Origin: Lysobacter sp. FW306-1B-D06B
GTDB taxonomy: Bacteria; Pseudomonadota; Gammaproteobacteria; Xanthomonadales; Xanthomonadaceae
NCBI RefSeq assembly: GCF_038446665.1
Contig: NZ_CP151802.1
Coordinates: forward strand, 3,286,001 to 3,350,000
DNA: 64,000 nucleotides
Reading direction: 5' to 3'
Each line of letters opens with the position of its first letter. Position 1 is the stretch's first letter. Position numbers and translations under genes: made by a program. Shown here in pieces: positions 35,363 to 43,974 of the stretch. The notes below the pieces were generated by a model. That model did not search any database. It was not told where the DNA came from and worked only from the letters and a program-made list of their open reading frames with translations.

Positions 35363-35788
35363 TCAGGTTCCGACGTGGACATCGTTCTCGCACTCGGCGC
35401 ACCCCAGGTGCTCCAGTGCGATCGACAGCGCCAGCAGATAACCCTGTGCGCCGTAACCGTCGACCACGTCCAGCCGGTGGCGGCCGATCGAGGGCGCGTG
35501 CGCACGCACGTCGTCGGCGTGTACTTCGATGTACGGAATGCGGACCTCTTCCAGCGCCGCGCCCAGCGCGTCGTCCGCGCGTGCGCCCGGATCCAGCAGC
35601 AGGAACTCGGTCCCCTTGCCGTCCACGCGGCGCAGGCATTCGACCATCTCGGCGACGTCGCGGCAGCCGCGCACGGCGATGGTGCGTCCCGCCTGCGAGG
35701 CGCGGCCGGCAAGTTGCGAAACGACTTCCCTCGGCAGACCGTTGATACCGGAGCGTCCGTGCTGTGCGGTGAGGATGGCGATGGACAT
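35363..35788 (-). CDS. Degenerate AroQ-fold protein, first gene of operon
   Basis: A 141-residue protein of the type II dehydroquinate dehydratase fold. The C-terminal part GYGAQGYLLALSIALEHLG and the segment IPYIEVHADDV (with the family Glu and His) are clear. The N-terminal NGPNLNLLG motif and lid Tyr are replaced by AQHGRSGING; the Asn of NPGA is Asp (DPGARADD); the arginines after the EVH motif are lost. It was probably derived from AroQ and recruited for another role. A PGAP-like annotation as dehydratase would be misleading. Confidence 0.76.
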   Translation of the reverse strand: MSIAILTAQHGRSGINGLPREVVSQLAGRASQAGRTIAVRGCRDVAEMVECLRRVDGKGTEFLLLDPGARADDALGAALEEVRIPYIEVHADDVRAHAPSIGRHRLDVVDGYGAQGYLLALSIALEHLGCAECENDVHVGT

Positions 35789-35940
35789 GGGGTCCTCCAC
35801 GTGATGTGGACGCCAGTGTCCCGCGGCCCCGCGTAATGCCTCCATTCGCGGTGCGCGCCGATGCGTAACCGGCGCGTAAAGCCTTCAGGCGAGGCCTTCG
35901 TGCATCGTCACGATCGATGCCGCGTGCGTCGTTGCCGCCG

Positions 35941-36678
35941 TCAGCGGCAGGCCCGCACCGAACCGCGGTCGAAATGAAAATGGTCGGCGTGCGCGCGGTT
36001 GTAGTCGGGCCCCAGCACGACGTCGAAGTGGTCGCAGGCGCCATCGTGCAGCGCGCGCAGGAAGCGGCTTTCGGCCGAAGGCGGTGTTGCGGCGTCGACC
36101 GGCGCGGGCCAGTCCGCGAGCACGCGCACGCGACGGCCGTCGTCCAGCACGAAACCGGCGATGTCCAGCGCGTCGGCCGTGGCGTGCTGGCTGCGCCGCC
36201 GGCCTTGTTCGCCGTAGAGATTGCGACAGGCGTAAGAGCCCAGGTGTTCGATGCGTTGCACGCGCGTACCCAGGTGCGCCTGCGCGGCCTGTTGCAGGAC
36301 GTGGCGTTCCCACATCGCCAGCGACAGCGCCGCGCGGCAGCTCAGCGTGAATGGCTCCCCCACCGCGACGCTGCTGCGCTCGATGCGCACGGCATGGGTG
36401 AAACCGCAGTGGTCGCCGGTGACGCGATCTTCGACCGGCGAGAGCCGCAGCTCCGCCTGCGACAGTGCGTTGCGGCAGGCGACAGGATCGCTCGATGCGC
36501 GCTCCAGCTTGAAGCGCGTGAGCAGGTTCGGCGTCGCATCGATGCGCAACGGCGCCCAGGGATTCCAGTCGTCGGGAACGCGCAGCCGACCGGACCACAA
36601 GGCCCATGCCAGGCCTGCCGCTGCCAGCAACGGCAGCAGCCACAGGAGCGATCGGACTCGAAGCAGGTTCACGGCCAT
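35941..36678 (-). CDS. Extensin-like/LAS-fold peptidase protein
   Basis: A 245-residue protein with one N-terminal membrane helix (about 9-27) and an extensin-like C-terminal domain. Motifs are ACRNALSQAELRLSPV, CRNLYGEQ, RSQHATADALDIAGF and DHFDVVLGPDYNRAHADHFHFD in two parts. The His/Asp pattern resembles M15/LAS metallopeptidases, so a cell-wall peptide substrate is plausible. It acts on the periplasmic side. The 152 bases between it and the AroQ-like operon carry no gene. Confidence 0.8.
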   Translation of the reverse strand: MAVNLLRVRSLLWLLPLLAAAGLAWALWSGRLRVPDDWNPWAPLRIDATPNLLTRFKLERASSDPVACRNALSQAELRLSPVEDRVTGDHCGFTHAVRIERSSVAVGEPFTLSCRAALSLAMWERHVLQQAAQAHLGTRVQRIEHLGSYACRNLYGEQGRRRSQHATADALDIAGFVLDDGRRVRVLADWPAPVDAATPPSAESRFLRALHDGACDHFDVVLGPDYNRAHADHFHFDRGSVRACR

Positions 36679-36790
36679 CGCGCGACTGTCAGCGAGTGCG
36701 CGTCAAACGCGCGTCGCGGGAATGTTCACGACGACACGACGGCCGCATGCCGGACGCATCGAAACTCCGCATGCCCGGTGCGTTCGTTGG

Positions 36791-38272
36791 CTACTTGCCC
36801 GAGGGGGTCGCGGACCGCGCATCCTCGATGCCCATGTACTTCTTGAACTGCTCCATCGCGTACGGCGCTTCCGGGCTCTTGGCCTGGTGAAGCACGTTGT
36901 GGCGCTGCGCCCAGGCTTCGGAGCTGGTGGGGAATTCCGCCACGAGCATGCGCGTGCACGTGTCCGCCTCGGCCGCTTCGTCGGGCGAATCGGCGAAGCT
37001 GGCGCAGTACTTCTCCATCGCCGGCTCGCGCATCTCGCCGTCTCCGCCCATGGCGCGCAGGTAATAGGGCCGCGCGGCGCGTTCGCCCTGCCTGCGCCGG
37101 GTGATCTGCGCGAACAGGAACGCGTAGCGACTGTCGTCGGGATTGCTTTCCAGCAAGGGAAGGATGTCGCGACGCGCCCACTCCACATCCTTCATGTCGT
37201 AGAACAGGACGCGCGCGCGGGCATAGCGCGTCTCTTCATGCTTGGGCGCGAAACGCGAGTTCTGCGACAGGAACGACAGCGCCTGCTGCCACTGGTCGCG
37301 CCTCTCATACCGGCGACCGGCCTCATAGCCGAGCATCAGGCTCGGCCCCATGCGCACCGCGGACGCCAGCGCTTCGGGGTCATCGCCTCCTTCGGTCAGC
37401 GGTCCGTATCCGGCGGCTTCGCCCAGCAGGGCGCCGAGCGTGGGATTGCGATCGGTGCGGGCGGCGGCATAGGCCACGGCCTGCCGCATCTGCTCTTCAG
37501 AGCCTCCCCAACGCGGCTCCGCGGCGCGGATCCATTCCGACGACAGGTAGTACGAATCCGGATCGACCTTGCGGCAGGCTGCGTCTGCGCGGGCCTCCAG
37601 CACGTGCGAACTCTGGCGACCGATGCGGTGCAGGTTGCGGCAGGCCACGCTCAGGCGCGGCTGCGTCTCCAATGCGCGCTCGTACAGCGGCACGGCCTTG
37701 TCGAACAGCGCCGACATGCGATCCATGGCGTTGCGCGAGGTGCTGGCCGCAGAGTCGTTGCCGCGGATACGCCACCCCAACCGTTCGTAGTGCGCGGCCA
37801 TCGCGGTCTGGGCGAACGGACTGTCCGGCGCGACCTTCAACCAGCGCTGGGCAACCTGCGCCGCGCGATCGCTCGCATCGAACAGGTTGAACTCGACGAA
37901 GATCTGCTCGCGCTGCGCCTTGTCGCTGTAGTGCGCTTTCAGCAGGCCCGCGAATCGGCGCTCCAGCTCGGCCGCGCCGTCTTTGTCGCCGAGCAGCCGG
38001 TCGATCTCGTCCAACGACCAGGCCGGCGCGCGCAGCAGCGCACACAGCCCGGCCGCGGTGCCGGGGCGCCAGTGGTTGCCCGGCAGGTCGGGGTAGGCCC
38101 TGCAGCGCGCCTCGGGGTTCTCGATGGCGTCGGCCGCGCGCATCTGGGCGACGTACTGCGCCCACTGCTCGGGCGATGAGCCGTTGCCCGCATCGCCCTG
38201 CGCATGGGCCGGCGGATGGACGAGCGAGGCAGCCAGCGCGAGGCCGGCCGCAACGATGCGGATCCCTGTCAT
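36791..38272 (-). CDS. Secreted helical-repeat protein of unknown function
   Basis: A 493-residue protein with a Sec signal peptide (MTGIRIVAAGLALAASLVHPPAHA, written here to residue 20: MTGIRIVAAGLALAASLVHP). The body is largely helical with TPR-like spacing (DKAVPLYERALETQP, RYERRDQWQQALSFLS, WAQRHNVLHQAKSPEA) and about eight cysteines. No family assignment is made. It is probably periplasmic and protein-binding. It diverges from the GAF-GGDEF gene. Confidence 0.72.
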   Translation of the reverse strand: MTGIRIVAAGLALAASLVHPPAHAQGDAGNGSSPEQWAQYVAQMRAADAIENPEARCRAYPDLPGNHWRPGTAAGLCALLRAPAWSLDEIDRLLGDKDGAAELERRFAGLLKAHYSDKAQREQIFVEFNLFDASDRAAQVAQRWLKVAPDSPFAQTAMAAHYERLGWRIRGNDSAASTSRNAMDRMSALFDKAVPLYERALETQPRLSVACRNLHRIGRQSSHVLEARADAACRKVDPDSYYLSSEWIRAAEPRWGGSEEQMRQAVAYAAARTDRNPTLGALLGEAAGYGPLTEGGDDPEALASAVRMGPSLMLGYEAGRRYERRDQWQQALSFLSQNSRFAPKHEETRYARARVLFYDMKDVEWARRDILPLLESNPDDSRYAFLFAQITRRRQGERAARPYYLRAMGGDGEMREPAMEKYCASFADSPDEAAEADTCTRMLVAEFPTSSEAWAQRHNVLHQAKSPEAPYAMEQFKKYMGIEDARSATPSGK

Positions 38273-38356
38273 GTCGATCTCCCCTGTTGGGACGGGACGC
38301 TAACGCATCGGCGCCGCGCCGCACAGGGGGAGATCGGGGCGGCCTACAATAGTGTG

Positions 38357-39394
38357 ATGAACACCGCCGCTCCTTCCGTCCCGCTGCCCTTCGCCCTCAT
38401 CGCTGAATCCGTGACCGGGGCGCGCACGCTGGAAGAGTTGGTGCGGCCGCTGCTGGAAGTGCTGGAAACGCTCACCGGCATGGAATCGACTTACCTCACC
38501 TCGATCGACGCCGACGCCGGCGTGCAGCGCGTGCTGTATTCGCGCAATACGCGGCAGTTGCGGATTCCCGAAGCGCTGGAAGTGCCGTGGGCGGACACGC
38601 TGTGCCAGCGCGCGCTCGACGAAGGCTGCGAATACACCGACGACGTGCCGGCGCGCTGGGGCGATTCCGACGCGGCCCGCGCCCTGGGCATCCATACCTA
38701 CGTCAGCACGCCGGTGCGGCTGGAGGACGGCACGGTCTACGGCACGCTGTGCGCGGCCAGCGCGCGTTGCCTGCCGCTGGCCGACGACGCGCAGCGGGCG
38801 CTGCGCATGTTCTCGCGCCTGATCGGCCAGCAGCTGGAACGCGAGCGCCTGCTCGACCGCCTGCAGGAAGCCAATGCCGCGCTCGCGGCGTCGGCGCTGG
38901 TCGATGCGGTCACCGGCCTGCCCAACCGCCGTGCGCTGATGCAGGAACTGACGCGGCGCATCGCGCACTGCCAGCGCCAGCACGAGGCGCTGGTGGTGGC
39001 CTTCATCGACCTGGACGGCTTCAAGGCCATCAACGACCGCCACGGCCACGACGCCGGCGACCGTTTCCTCGCCGCGATGGGCCGCACGCTGGCCGGCGCG
39101 CTGCGCGCGGACGACTTCGCCGCGCGGCTGGGCGGGGACGAGTTCGTCGTGGTCGGCACGGTCGCCCATGCCGAAGGCCCGGACAGCATCGCCGCCTTCG
39201 GCGAGCGGCTGAGCCAGTGCACCCGCCGCCGCTTCGACCTGGGCACGGTCACGGTGGAGTACGGCGGCGCCAGCGTCGGTGTGGTGGTGGCCGGCGACGA
39301 CCGGCCCGGTCCGGACGCCCTCCTCGCCCGCGCGGACGCGGCGATGTACGCGGTCAAGCGCGCCCGCAAGGCGCAAGCGCTCACGCCGGCGTGA
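38357..39394 (+). CDS. GAF-GGDEF diguanylate cyclase
   Basis: A 345-residue cytosolic protein. A GAF-like domain (about 15-165; motifs WADTLCQRALDEG and YVSTPVRLEDGTVYGTLCA) is followed by a GGDEF domain (about 185-340) with the intact active site RLGGDEFVVVG near 258 and AFIDLDGFKAINDRHGHDAG. It should make cyclic di-GMP, with a small ligand or redox signal sensed by GAF. No EAL domain is present. The start at 38357 lies 84 bases from the divergent gene. Confidence 0.89.
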   Translation: MNTAAPSVPLPFALIAESVTGARTLEELVRPLLEVLETLTGMESTYLTSIDADAGVQRVLYSRNTRQLRIPEALEVPWADTLCQRALDEGCEYTDDVPARWGDSDAARALGIHTYVSTPVRLEDGTVYGTLCAASARCLPLADDAQRALRMFSRLIGQQLERERLLDRLQEANAALAASALVDAVTGLPNRRALMQELTRRIAHCQRQHEALVVAFIDLDGFKAINDRHGHDAGDRFLAAMGRTLAGALRADDFAARLGGDEFVVVGTVAHAEGPDSIAAFGERLSQCTRRRFDLGTVTVEYGGASVGVVVAGDDRPGPDALLARADAAMYAVKRARKAQALTPA

Positions 39395-39468
39395 AGGCGT
39401 GCACTGCGGCCCATGCGCGGGCCGCGAATTTCCTTATCGTATGCGCACCCCTCCGAGTGGAGCGTCAC

Positions 39469-40020
39469 ATGAACACCCGTTTGAAGCTGGCCGTCGCCGG
39501 CCTGTTCGCCACCGTCGCGCTGGCGACGCCGGCCCTGGCCGCCCTGAAAGCCGGCGCCAAGGCGCCCGAGTTCAGCGCCCCCGCCTACCTCGCCGGTGAG
39601 CCCTTCACCTTCAAGCTGTCCGACGCGCTCAAGAAGGGCCCGGTGGTGGTGTACTTCTTCCCGGCCGCGTTCACGCCGGGCTGCAACCTGGAAGCGCACC
39701 TGTTCTCCGAGGCCATCGACAAGTTCAAGGCCGAGAAGGCCACGGTGATCGGCATCACCGCCGGCAACACCGACCAGCTCGCCGCGTTCTCCAAGTCCAC
39801 CGAACACTGCGGCGGCAAGTTCCCCGTCGCCGCCGACACCGGCGCGAAGATCGCCAAGCAGTACGACGCGGTGCTGGCGCAGAAGCCGGAGTGGTCGAAT
39901 CGCACGTCCTACGTGATCGCGCCCAACGGCACCATCGCGCACGTGTATTCCGATCTCGCGCCGCAGAAGCACGTCAAGGAATCGCTGGATGCGGTGACAG
40001 CGCTGGAGAAGAAGAAGTAA
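39469..40020 (+). CDS. Exported peroxiredoxin (AhpC/TSA, BCP type)
   Basis: A 183-residue protein with a Sec signal peptide (MNTRLKLAVAGLFATVALAT, cleavage near 24) and a peroxiredoxin domain. The peroxidatic Cys is in FPAAFTPGCNLEAHLF (the PxxxTxxC motif), and a second Cys is in KSTEHCGGKFP. It should reduce peroxides in the periplasm; exported BCP-type forms are known in this group. It is followed by a strong terminator. Confidence 0.88.
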   Translation: MNTRLKLAVAGLFATVALATPALAALKAGAKAPEFSAPAYLAGEPFTFKLSDALKKGPVVVYFFPAAFTPGCNLEAHLFSEAIDKFKAEKATVIGITAGNTDQLAAFSKSTEHCGGKFPVAADTGAKIAKQYDAVLAQKPEWSNRTSYVIAPNGTIAHVYSDLAPQKHVKESLDAVTALEKKK

Positions 40021-40048
40021 GTCGCTGCGCCTACTGCATGCGAAGGAG

Positions 40049-40078
40049 AAAGCCCGCCGATTGGCGGGCTTTCTTTTT
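40049..40078 (+). terminator. Intrinsic terminator after the peroxiredoxin gene
   Basis: A perfect 10-bp stem AAAGCCCGCC / GGCGGGCTTT with a four-base loop is followed by CTTTTT. It starts 29 bases after the stop. It could also serve the convergent gene that ends at 40094. Confidence 0.88.
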
Positions 40079-40093
40079 GCGGCCCCTTCGTGG

Positions 40094-40516
40094 CTAGTCG
40101 CAACGCACGCCGGCGTGGATCCACTGGATGAGTTCCGCCCGGCTGTGCACGGTGCTCGCGGCCAACGGCAACGGCGGAGGCGCGCGGTCGAAGCGCTCCA
40201 GCAGCGGGACCATCCGCTCGCCGCGCGCGGCGATCTCGCATTCCACCTCGGCCGCTTCGCCCAGGTAGTGGCCGGCCAGCGCCGCCATCGCCTCGTCCGC
40301 GGCCGGCGAGCGGTCCTTGAGCAGAACTTCGATGGCGCGATTGGCGCGACTCTGGGCGGCGTGGCTGCGGTCCGATTGCAGCGCACGCAGCGCCTCGCTC
40401 ACCTGCGTCACATGCGACTGGGCCGCCGCACTCAGCGCAGCCGATCTCGCCGGCGTGGCATGCATCGCGAACGCCGCCAGCATGAGCATCGTGGCCCCGC
40501 GGATCCTTCCCTGCAT
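40094..40516 (-). CDS. Small secreted protein of unknown function
   Basis: A 140-residue protein with a signal peptide (about 1-26, ending TPARSA) and a helical body with AQSRANRAIEVLLKDRSPAADE, ending in IQWIHAGVRCD. A Cys pair (VECEI and GVRCD) may form a disulfide. No family is recognised. It diverges from the hydrolase-cyclase frame. Confidence 0.62.
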   Translation of the reverse strand: MQGRIRGATMLMLAAFAMHATPARSAALSAAAQSHVTQVSEALRALQSDRSHAAQSRANRAIEVLLKDRSPAADEAMAALAGHYLGEAAEVECEIAARGERMVPLLERFDRAPPPLPLAASTVHSRAELIQWIHAGVRCD

Positions 40517-40655
40517 CGTGCGCCTCCCGTGGCGTGTCGCGCATTCGCACGCTAAAGCACGGCATGGCGGCGGGGAAGCCCCACGGGTCGGACGCGGGCG
40601 TGTTCAATTAATTATTCCGCTGTCGCGCGACCGCCTTCGCGCCGATCATGGCGCC

Positions 40656-42698
40656 ATGCAGACCCGACCGCCCCACTCCATCGCCCTCGCCGACGGCCGC
40701 ACGCTGGCCTGGCAGGAACACGGCGCCGTCGAGGGCGTCCCGCTCATGGTCTTCCACGGCTTCCCCGGCAGCCATGCGCAGGCGGGGTTGATCGACGCCC
40801 ATGCGCGGCGCGCGGGCGTGCGGCTGATCGCGCCCGACCGCCCGGGCTTCGGCGCCTCCACGCCCGCGCCGGATCGCACCGTGCTGTCGTGGACGCGCGA
40901 CGTGCAGGCCCTCGCCGACCATCTGCGACTGGACCGCTTCGGCGTGCTCGGCATTTCCTGCGGCGGCGCCTATGCGCTGGCGTGCGCGCGCGAGATCGGC
41001 GAACGGCTGGACTACGTCGGCCTCATCGCCGGCATGGGGCCGATGGACGTGCCGGCGATCCGGGCGGGCCAGCATCCCGCGCTGAAGCTGCTGTTCGGCC
41101 TCTCGCGCCTGCACCCGCGCCTGGTCGCGCCGATGCTGCGCATGGACGAACGCATGTTCCGGCGCGATCCGCTGCGCGCCGTGCAGCGCCTGGCCGCGAT
41201 GATGACGCCACCGGATCGCGCGTTCGTCGCCTCGCATCCGGACGAGGTCGCGGTGTTCGCGCGCAGCCTTGCGCTGGCTTACGAACAGGGCATCGAAGGC
41301 GCGCTGATCGAAGCGGCGCTGATCGCCCGTCCGCGCGGCTTCGAACTGCGCGACATCCGCGTGCCGGTGCACGTCTACCAGGGCGGACACGATCGCAACG
41401 TGCCGCCGGCGATGGGCGAGTACATCGCCGCGCACGTGCCGGGGGCCACTTACCGTTTCCTTCCGGACGAAGGCCACCTCTCGATCGTCTGCAACGCCGC
41501 CGACGCCTGCCTGCAGGACCTCCTCGCCGCCCGGGCCGCCGAACCCGCAGCGTCAGTTTTTGCCCGTGCGCGCAAGTTGTCGCCGGCTTTTCCCTGCGGC
41601 CTAATGCGAAGGCCATCACGGGGATCCAACGTGTCCGAGCGCGGCCGCACCGACCACGCGCCGCTTCGCCTGCAAACGCTGGCGGGGCGCGTGTACCCGT
41701 TCCGCATCCTGGGCATGGGCCTGGGCGTGGTGCCGGTGATGCTGGTGCTGTACGAACTGCAGGCGCATCCGCTCGCATGGGCGTGGACGGTGTTCTCCGG
41801 CTATGCGTGGCCGCACCTGGCCTGGCTGCACGCGCGCACCGCGCGTGATCCCAATCGCGCCGAGCTGCGCAACCTCACCTTCGACTCGATGATCGCCGGC
41901 AGCCTCGTGCCGCTGATGCATTTCACCGTGCTGCCATCGGTGGTGCTGCTCACGGTGGCGACGGCGGACAAGGTGAACTCCGGCGTGCGCGGGCTGTGGT
42001 TGCGCTCGCTGGTGGGCATGGGGATGTCGCTGCTGGCGATGGGCCTGGTCACGGACTTCGCGGTTCGTGCGCACACGAGCATGCCGGTGCTGTTGGCCTG
42101 CCTGCCGATCCTGGTGGTGCACACGCTGGCGGTGAGCCTGAGCACCTACCGCCTGATCCGCCATGTGCAGAAGCAGAACACGCGGCTGGACGAACTCAGC
42201 CGCTTCGACGCACTCACCGGCCTGGAAAGCCGCCGCCACTGGCAGGAACAGGCGTCGGCGCTGCTGCAACGCCACCGCGCCGGCGCGGACAGCGCGACGC
42301 TGCTGCTGGTCGACATCGACCACTTCAAGGCGATCAACGACCGCTGCGGCCACGCCACGGGCGACGACGTGCTGCGCGGCATCGCCGACGTGATCCGCCA
42401 TGCGGCGCCCGTCGGCAGCCACGCCGGCCGGCTGGGCGGCGACGAGTTCGCCATCGCCCTGTCCGTGCCCGTACATGAGGCGCATGTCGTCGCCGAGGAG
42501 ATCCGCGCGGGCGTGGCCACGCTGGGGTTCGCCGAGTGGCCGGAGCTGCGGTGCACCGTCAGCGTCGGCGTAGCGACACCGCCGCCGGACAATGCCACCT
42601 TGCGAGACTGGACCGAAGCGGCCGACCGCGCGCTCTATCGCGCGAAGGCGCAGGGTCGCAACGTGGTGATCGCCGCCGTGGAGGCGCTGCCGGCCTAA
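40656..42698 (+). CDS. Alpha/beta hydrolase joined in frame to MASE2-GGDEF cyclase
   Basis: A single 680-residue open frame. Residues 1 to about 295 form an alpha/beta hydrolase with nucleophile elbow LGISCGGAYALA, Asp in QGGHDRNVP and His in DEGHLSIV. Normally the protein would end near 41550, but no in-frame stop occurs. The frame crosses a linker with promoter- and leader-like sequence into the MASE2-GGDEF protein encoded from 41631. Either a lost stop codon or one-base indel made a fusion, or ribosomes finish the hydrolase as part of a fused protein. The hydrolase family is firm; the fused product is uncertain. Confidence 0.6.
   Translation: MQTRPPHSIALADGRTLAWQEHGAVEGVPLMVFHGFPGSHAQAGLIDAHARRAGVRLIAPDRPGFGASTPAPDRTVLSWTRDVQALADHLRLDRFGVLGISCGGAYALACAREIGERLDYVGLIAGMGPMDVPAIRAGQHPALKLLFGLSRLHPRLVAPMLRMDERMFRRDPLRAVQRLAAMMTPPDRAFVASHPDEVAVFARSLALAYEQGIEGALIEAALIARPRGFELRDIRVPVHVYQGGHDRNVPPAMGEYIAAHVPGATYRFLPDEGHLSIVCNAADACLQDLLAARAAEPAASVFARARKLSPAFPCGLMRRPSRGSNVSERGRTDHAPLRLQTLAGRVYPFRILGMGLGVVPVMLVLYELQAHPLAWAWTVFSGYAWPHLAWLHARTARDPNRAELRNLTFDSMIAGSLVPLMHFTVLPSVVLLTVATADKVNSGVRGLWLRSLVGMGMSLLAMGLVTDFAVRAHTSMPVLLACLPILVVHTLAVSLSTYRLIRHVQKQNTRLDELSRFDALTGLESRRHWQEQASALLQRHRAGADSATLLLVDIDHFKAINDRCGHATGDDVLRGIADVIRHAAPVGSHAGRLGGDEFAIALSVPVHEAHVVAEEIRAGVATLGFAEWPELRCTVSVGVATPPPDNATLRDWTEAADRALYRAKAQGRNVVIAAVEALPA
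41631..42698 (+). CDS. MASE2-GGDEF diguanylate cyclase (internal start)
   Basis: If translated separately, a 355-residue protein begins at GTG 41631 with GGGGA six bases before it. A MASE2-type membrane region with about five helices (near 20-170; motif VYPFRILGMGLGVVPVML) precedes a GGDEF domain. The domain has FDALTGLESRRHW, VDIDHFKAINDRCGHATG and the intact RLGGDEFAIAL. It should synthesise cyclic di-GMP at the membrane, like AdrA-type cyclases. The last residues, NVVIAAVEALPA, are also found as a decayed copy at 44.3 kb. Confidence 0.72.
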   Translation: MSERGRTDHAPLRLQTLAGRVYPFRILGMGLGVVPVMLVLYELQAHPLAWAWTVFSGYAWPHLAWLHARTARDPNRAELRNLTFDSMIAGSLVPLMHFTVLPSVVLLTVATADKVNSGVRGLWLRSLVGMGMSLLAMGLVTDFAVRAHTSMPVLLACLPILVVHTLAVSLSTYRLIRHVQKQNTRLDELSRFDALTGLESRRHWQEQASALLQRHRAGADSATLLLVDIDHFKAINDRCGHATGDDVLRGIADVIRHAAPVGSHAGRLGGDEFAIALSVPVHEAHVVAEEIRAGVATLGFAEWPELRCTVSVGVATPPPDNATLRDWTEAADRALYRAKAQGRNVVIAAVEALPA

Positions 42699-42715
42699 CG
42701 GCGTTCGTCTTGCAT
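42560..42715 (+). repeat. Direct repeat A: 3' end of the GGDEF gene
   Basis: This segment, ending just past the cyclase stop, recurs in the same orientation at about 44222-44385. A run of 37 identical bases (42657-42693 versus 44322-44358) lies within roughly 130 bases of clear similarity. The two copies flank the DUF6708/VgrG segment. Confidence 0.8.
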
Positions 42716-43675
42716 TTCCGCTGCGGCGCTGGGGGCTGCTTCGTTGCGGTTGTTCCGGCGCGATACGCGTGGTTTCTGTTCCGGCCGACTGCCGGGCTTG
42801 AGCTCCCACTGGTCAGCGTTGGCGAGCAAGCGCTGTTGAATGTCGGGTGGGTAGTCGGCCAGGGTGGTCAACGGTGGTGTCGGTTTACCGGGCAGCCCCG
42901 CTTCGCGGATGACCTTCGGCCAGCGCGGTTTCCAGCACAGCAGAAGGCTGAGCCAATGCGCCGTGCCCAGTGCAAGGAAGGCGGGTGATATCAGGATCAG
43001 GCCCCATTGCATCGCGGGGCTGGCGTTGGCGAAGAAGCGAGAGACACCTTCGAACTGCGCGGTGAATGCCTGCCACGGCCACGGGAAGTGCGAGGTGATG
43101 TGCGGCTTGGGCAAACCGTCCGGGCCATCCTCCATGAAGCGGCGGATGAATTCCCATTCGTTGCGCAGTTCCGAGCTACCTTGGGCTTGAGGGCCGATGA
43201 AGGCCATCTCCATTTGCGGCAACCCGGTGTTCTTTGGTGCCCAGTGCAGTATCAGTGGCCTACCTATGCCGCTGGCCTCGGTAGCGCTGGCTGATGGGTT
43301 TTCGCCAATAGTGCCGTCCCACGGCAACGTGACGATACCGCCGCAGTATTTCGGCCGGTGCAGGTACACCTGTCGGGTCTTGCGGTTGAAGCGGATCAGC
43401 AGGTGCCGGCTGGTCAGCATTTCCAGGCGGCTGATGCGGAAGCCGTATTTGAAGTAGAGCCAAGTAATACCTCCGCCCCCTCCTCCAAATATGACAAAGG
43501 CAAGCACGGTCACCAAGAAAACAGATATTGGCACCGTCCCCCATTCACTGATCAATGTGGCCACCACTTTGCTTGTCATGAGCAAAAAGGATCCAGCCAC
43601 TCCAACTATGGTCACCGACAACAACGTAACCAACCCCCGCCACGGCTCGAACATGCCGCAGCGCAGTTCCAGCAC
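42695..43675 (-). CDS. DUF6708 membrane protein (type VI secretion associated), 5' end rearranged
   Basis: A 326-residue protein with three hydrophobic helices (about 16-36, 46-70 and 218-246). Its sequence fits DUF6708: RISRLEMLTSRHLLIRFNRK, NEWEFIRRFMEDGP, YPPDIQQRLLANADQW. DUF6708 proteins accompany VgrG and T6SS effectors. No ATG is available: the frame is open upstream (encoding RIYVFNDT before the GTG at 43675) into DNA coding a VgrG start in another frame, so the true N terminus was replaced. Its stop overlaps the convergent cyclase stop by 4 bases. Expression is doubtful. Confidence 0.62.
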   Translation of the reverse strand: MLELRCGMFEPWRGLVTLLSVTIVGVAGSFLLMTSKVVATLISEWGTVPISVFLVTVLAFVIFGGGGGGITWLYFKYGFRISRLEMLTSRHLLIRFNRKTRQVYLHRPKYCGGIVTLPWDGTIGENPSASATEASGIGRPLILHWAPKNTGLPQMEMAFIGPQAQGSSELRNEWEFIRRFMEDGPDGLPKPHITSHFPWPWQAFTAQFEGVSRFFANASPAMQWGLILISPAFLALGTAHWLSLLLCWKPRWPKVIREAGLPGKPTPPLTTLADYPPDIQQRLLANADQWELKPGSRPEQKPRVSRRNNRNEAAPSAAAEMQDERR

Positions 43676-43689
43676 CGTGTCGTTGAAGA

Positions 43690-43974
43690 CGTAGATTCGA
43701 CGACGGCGCGATAACGGGTGCGTTGGAAACCCGTTTCGTCCGTCTCGAACGCGGTGACGATACCGACGACGGTGCGTTCGGCGATGCCGTCACGCTCTAT
43801 GGTGAAGGTCGCCTCGTGGTCCAACAATGTGTTGGTGTCGATGGCGTCGTTGAAGCTGGACAGGTCCAGTTCCAGTCGGAAAGGCTGAGAGACACTTTCC
43901 TCCAGTTCAAACCGGACGACATCCAGGTCGGGGCCGTCGGGGACGGCGAGTCGAAAGCGAAGGTCCGACTGCAT
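43690..43974 (-). pseudogene. VgrG N-terminal fragment
   Basis: The frame starts MQSDLRFRLAVPDGPDLDVV and continues ELEESVSQPFRLELDLSS, LLDHEATFTIERDG and RTVVGIVTAFETDETG, up to RTRYRAVVE. This is the N-terminal gp27-like part of a type VI VgrG spike protein. After about 95 residues homology stops and the DUF6708 coding sequence begins in another frame. A complete VgrG is 600 residues or more, so this is a broken remnant. Its upstream DNA (43981-44220) is non-coding and degenerate. Confidence 0.75.

Noticed and set aside
35363..35788. Annotation as an active 3-dehydroquinate dehydratase.
   Set aside because: Several active-site residues are absent. Only the fold and the EVH/GYxLAL regions remain.
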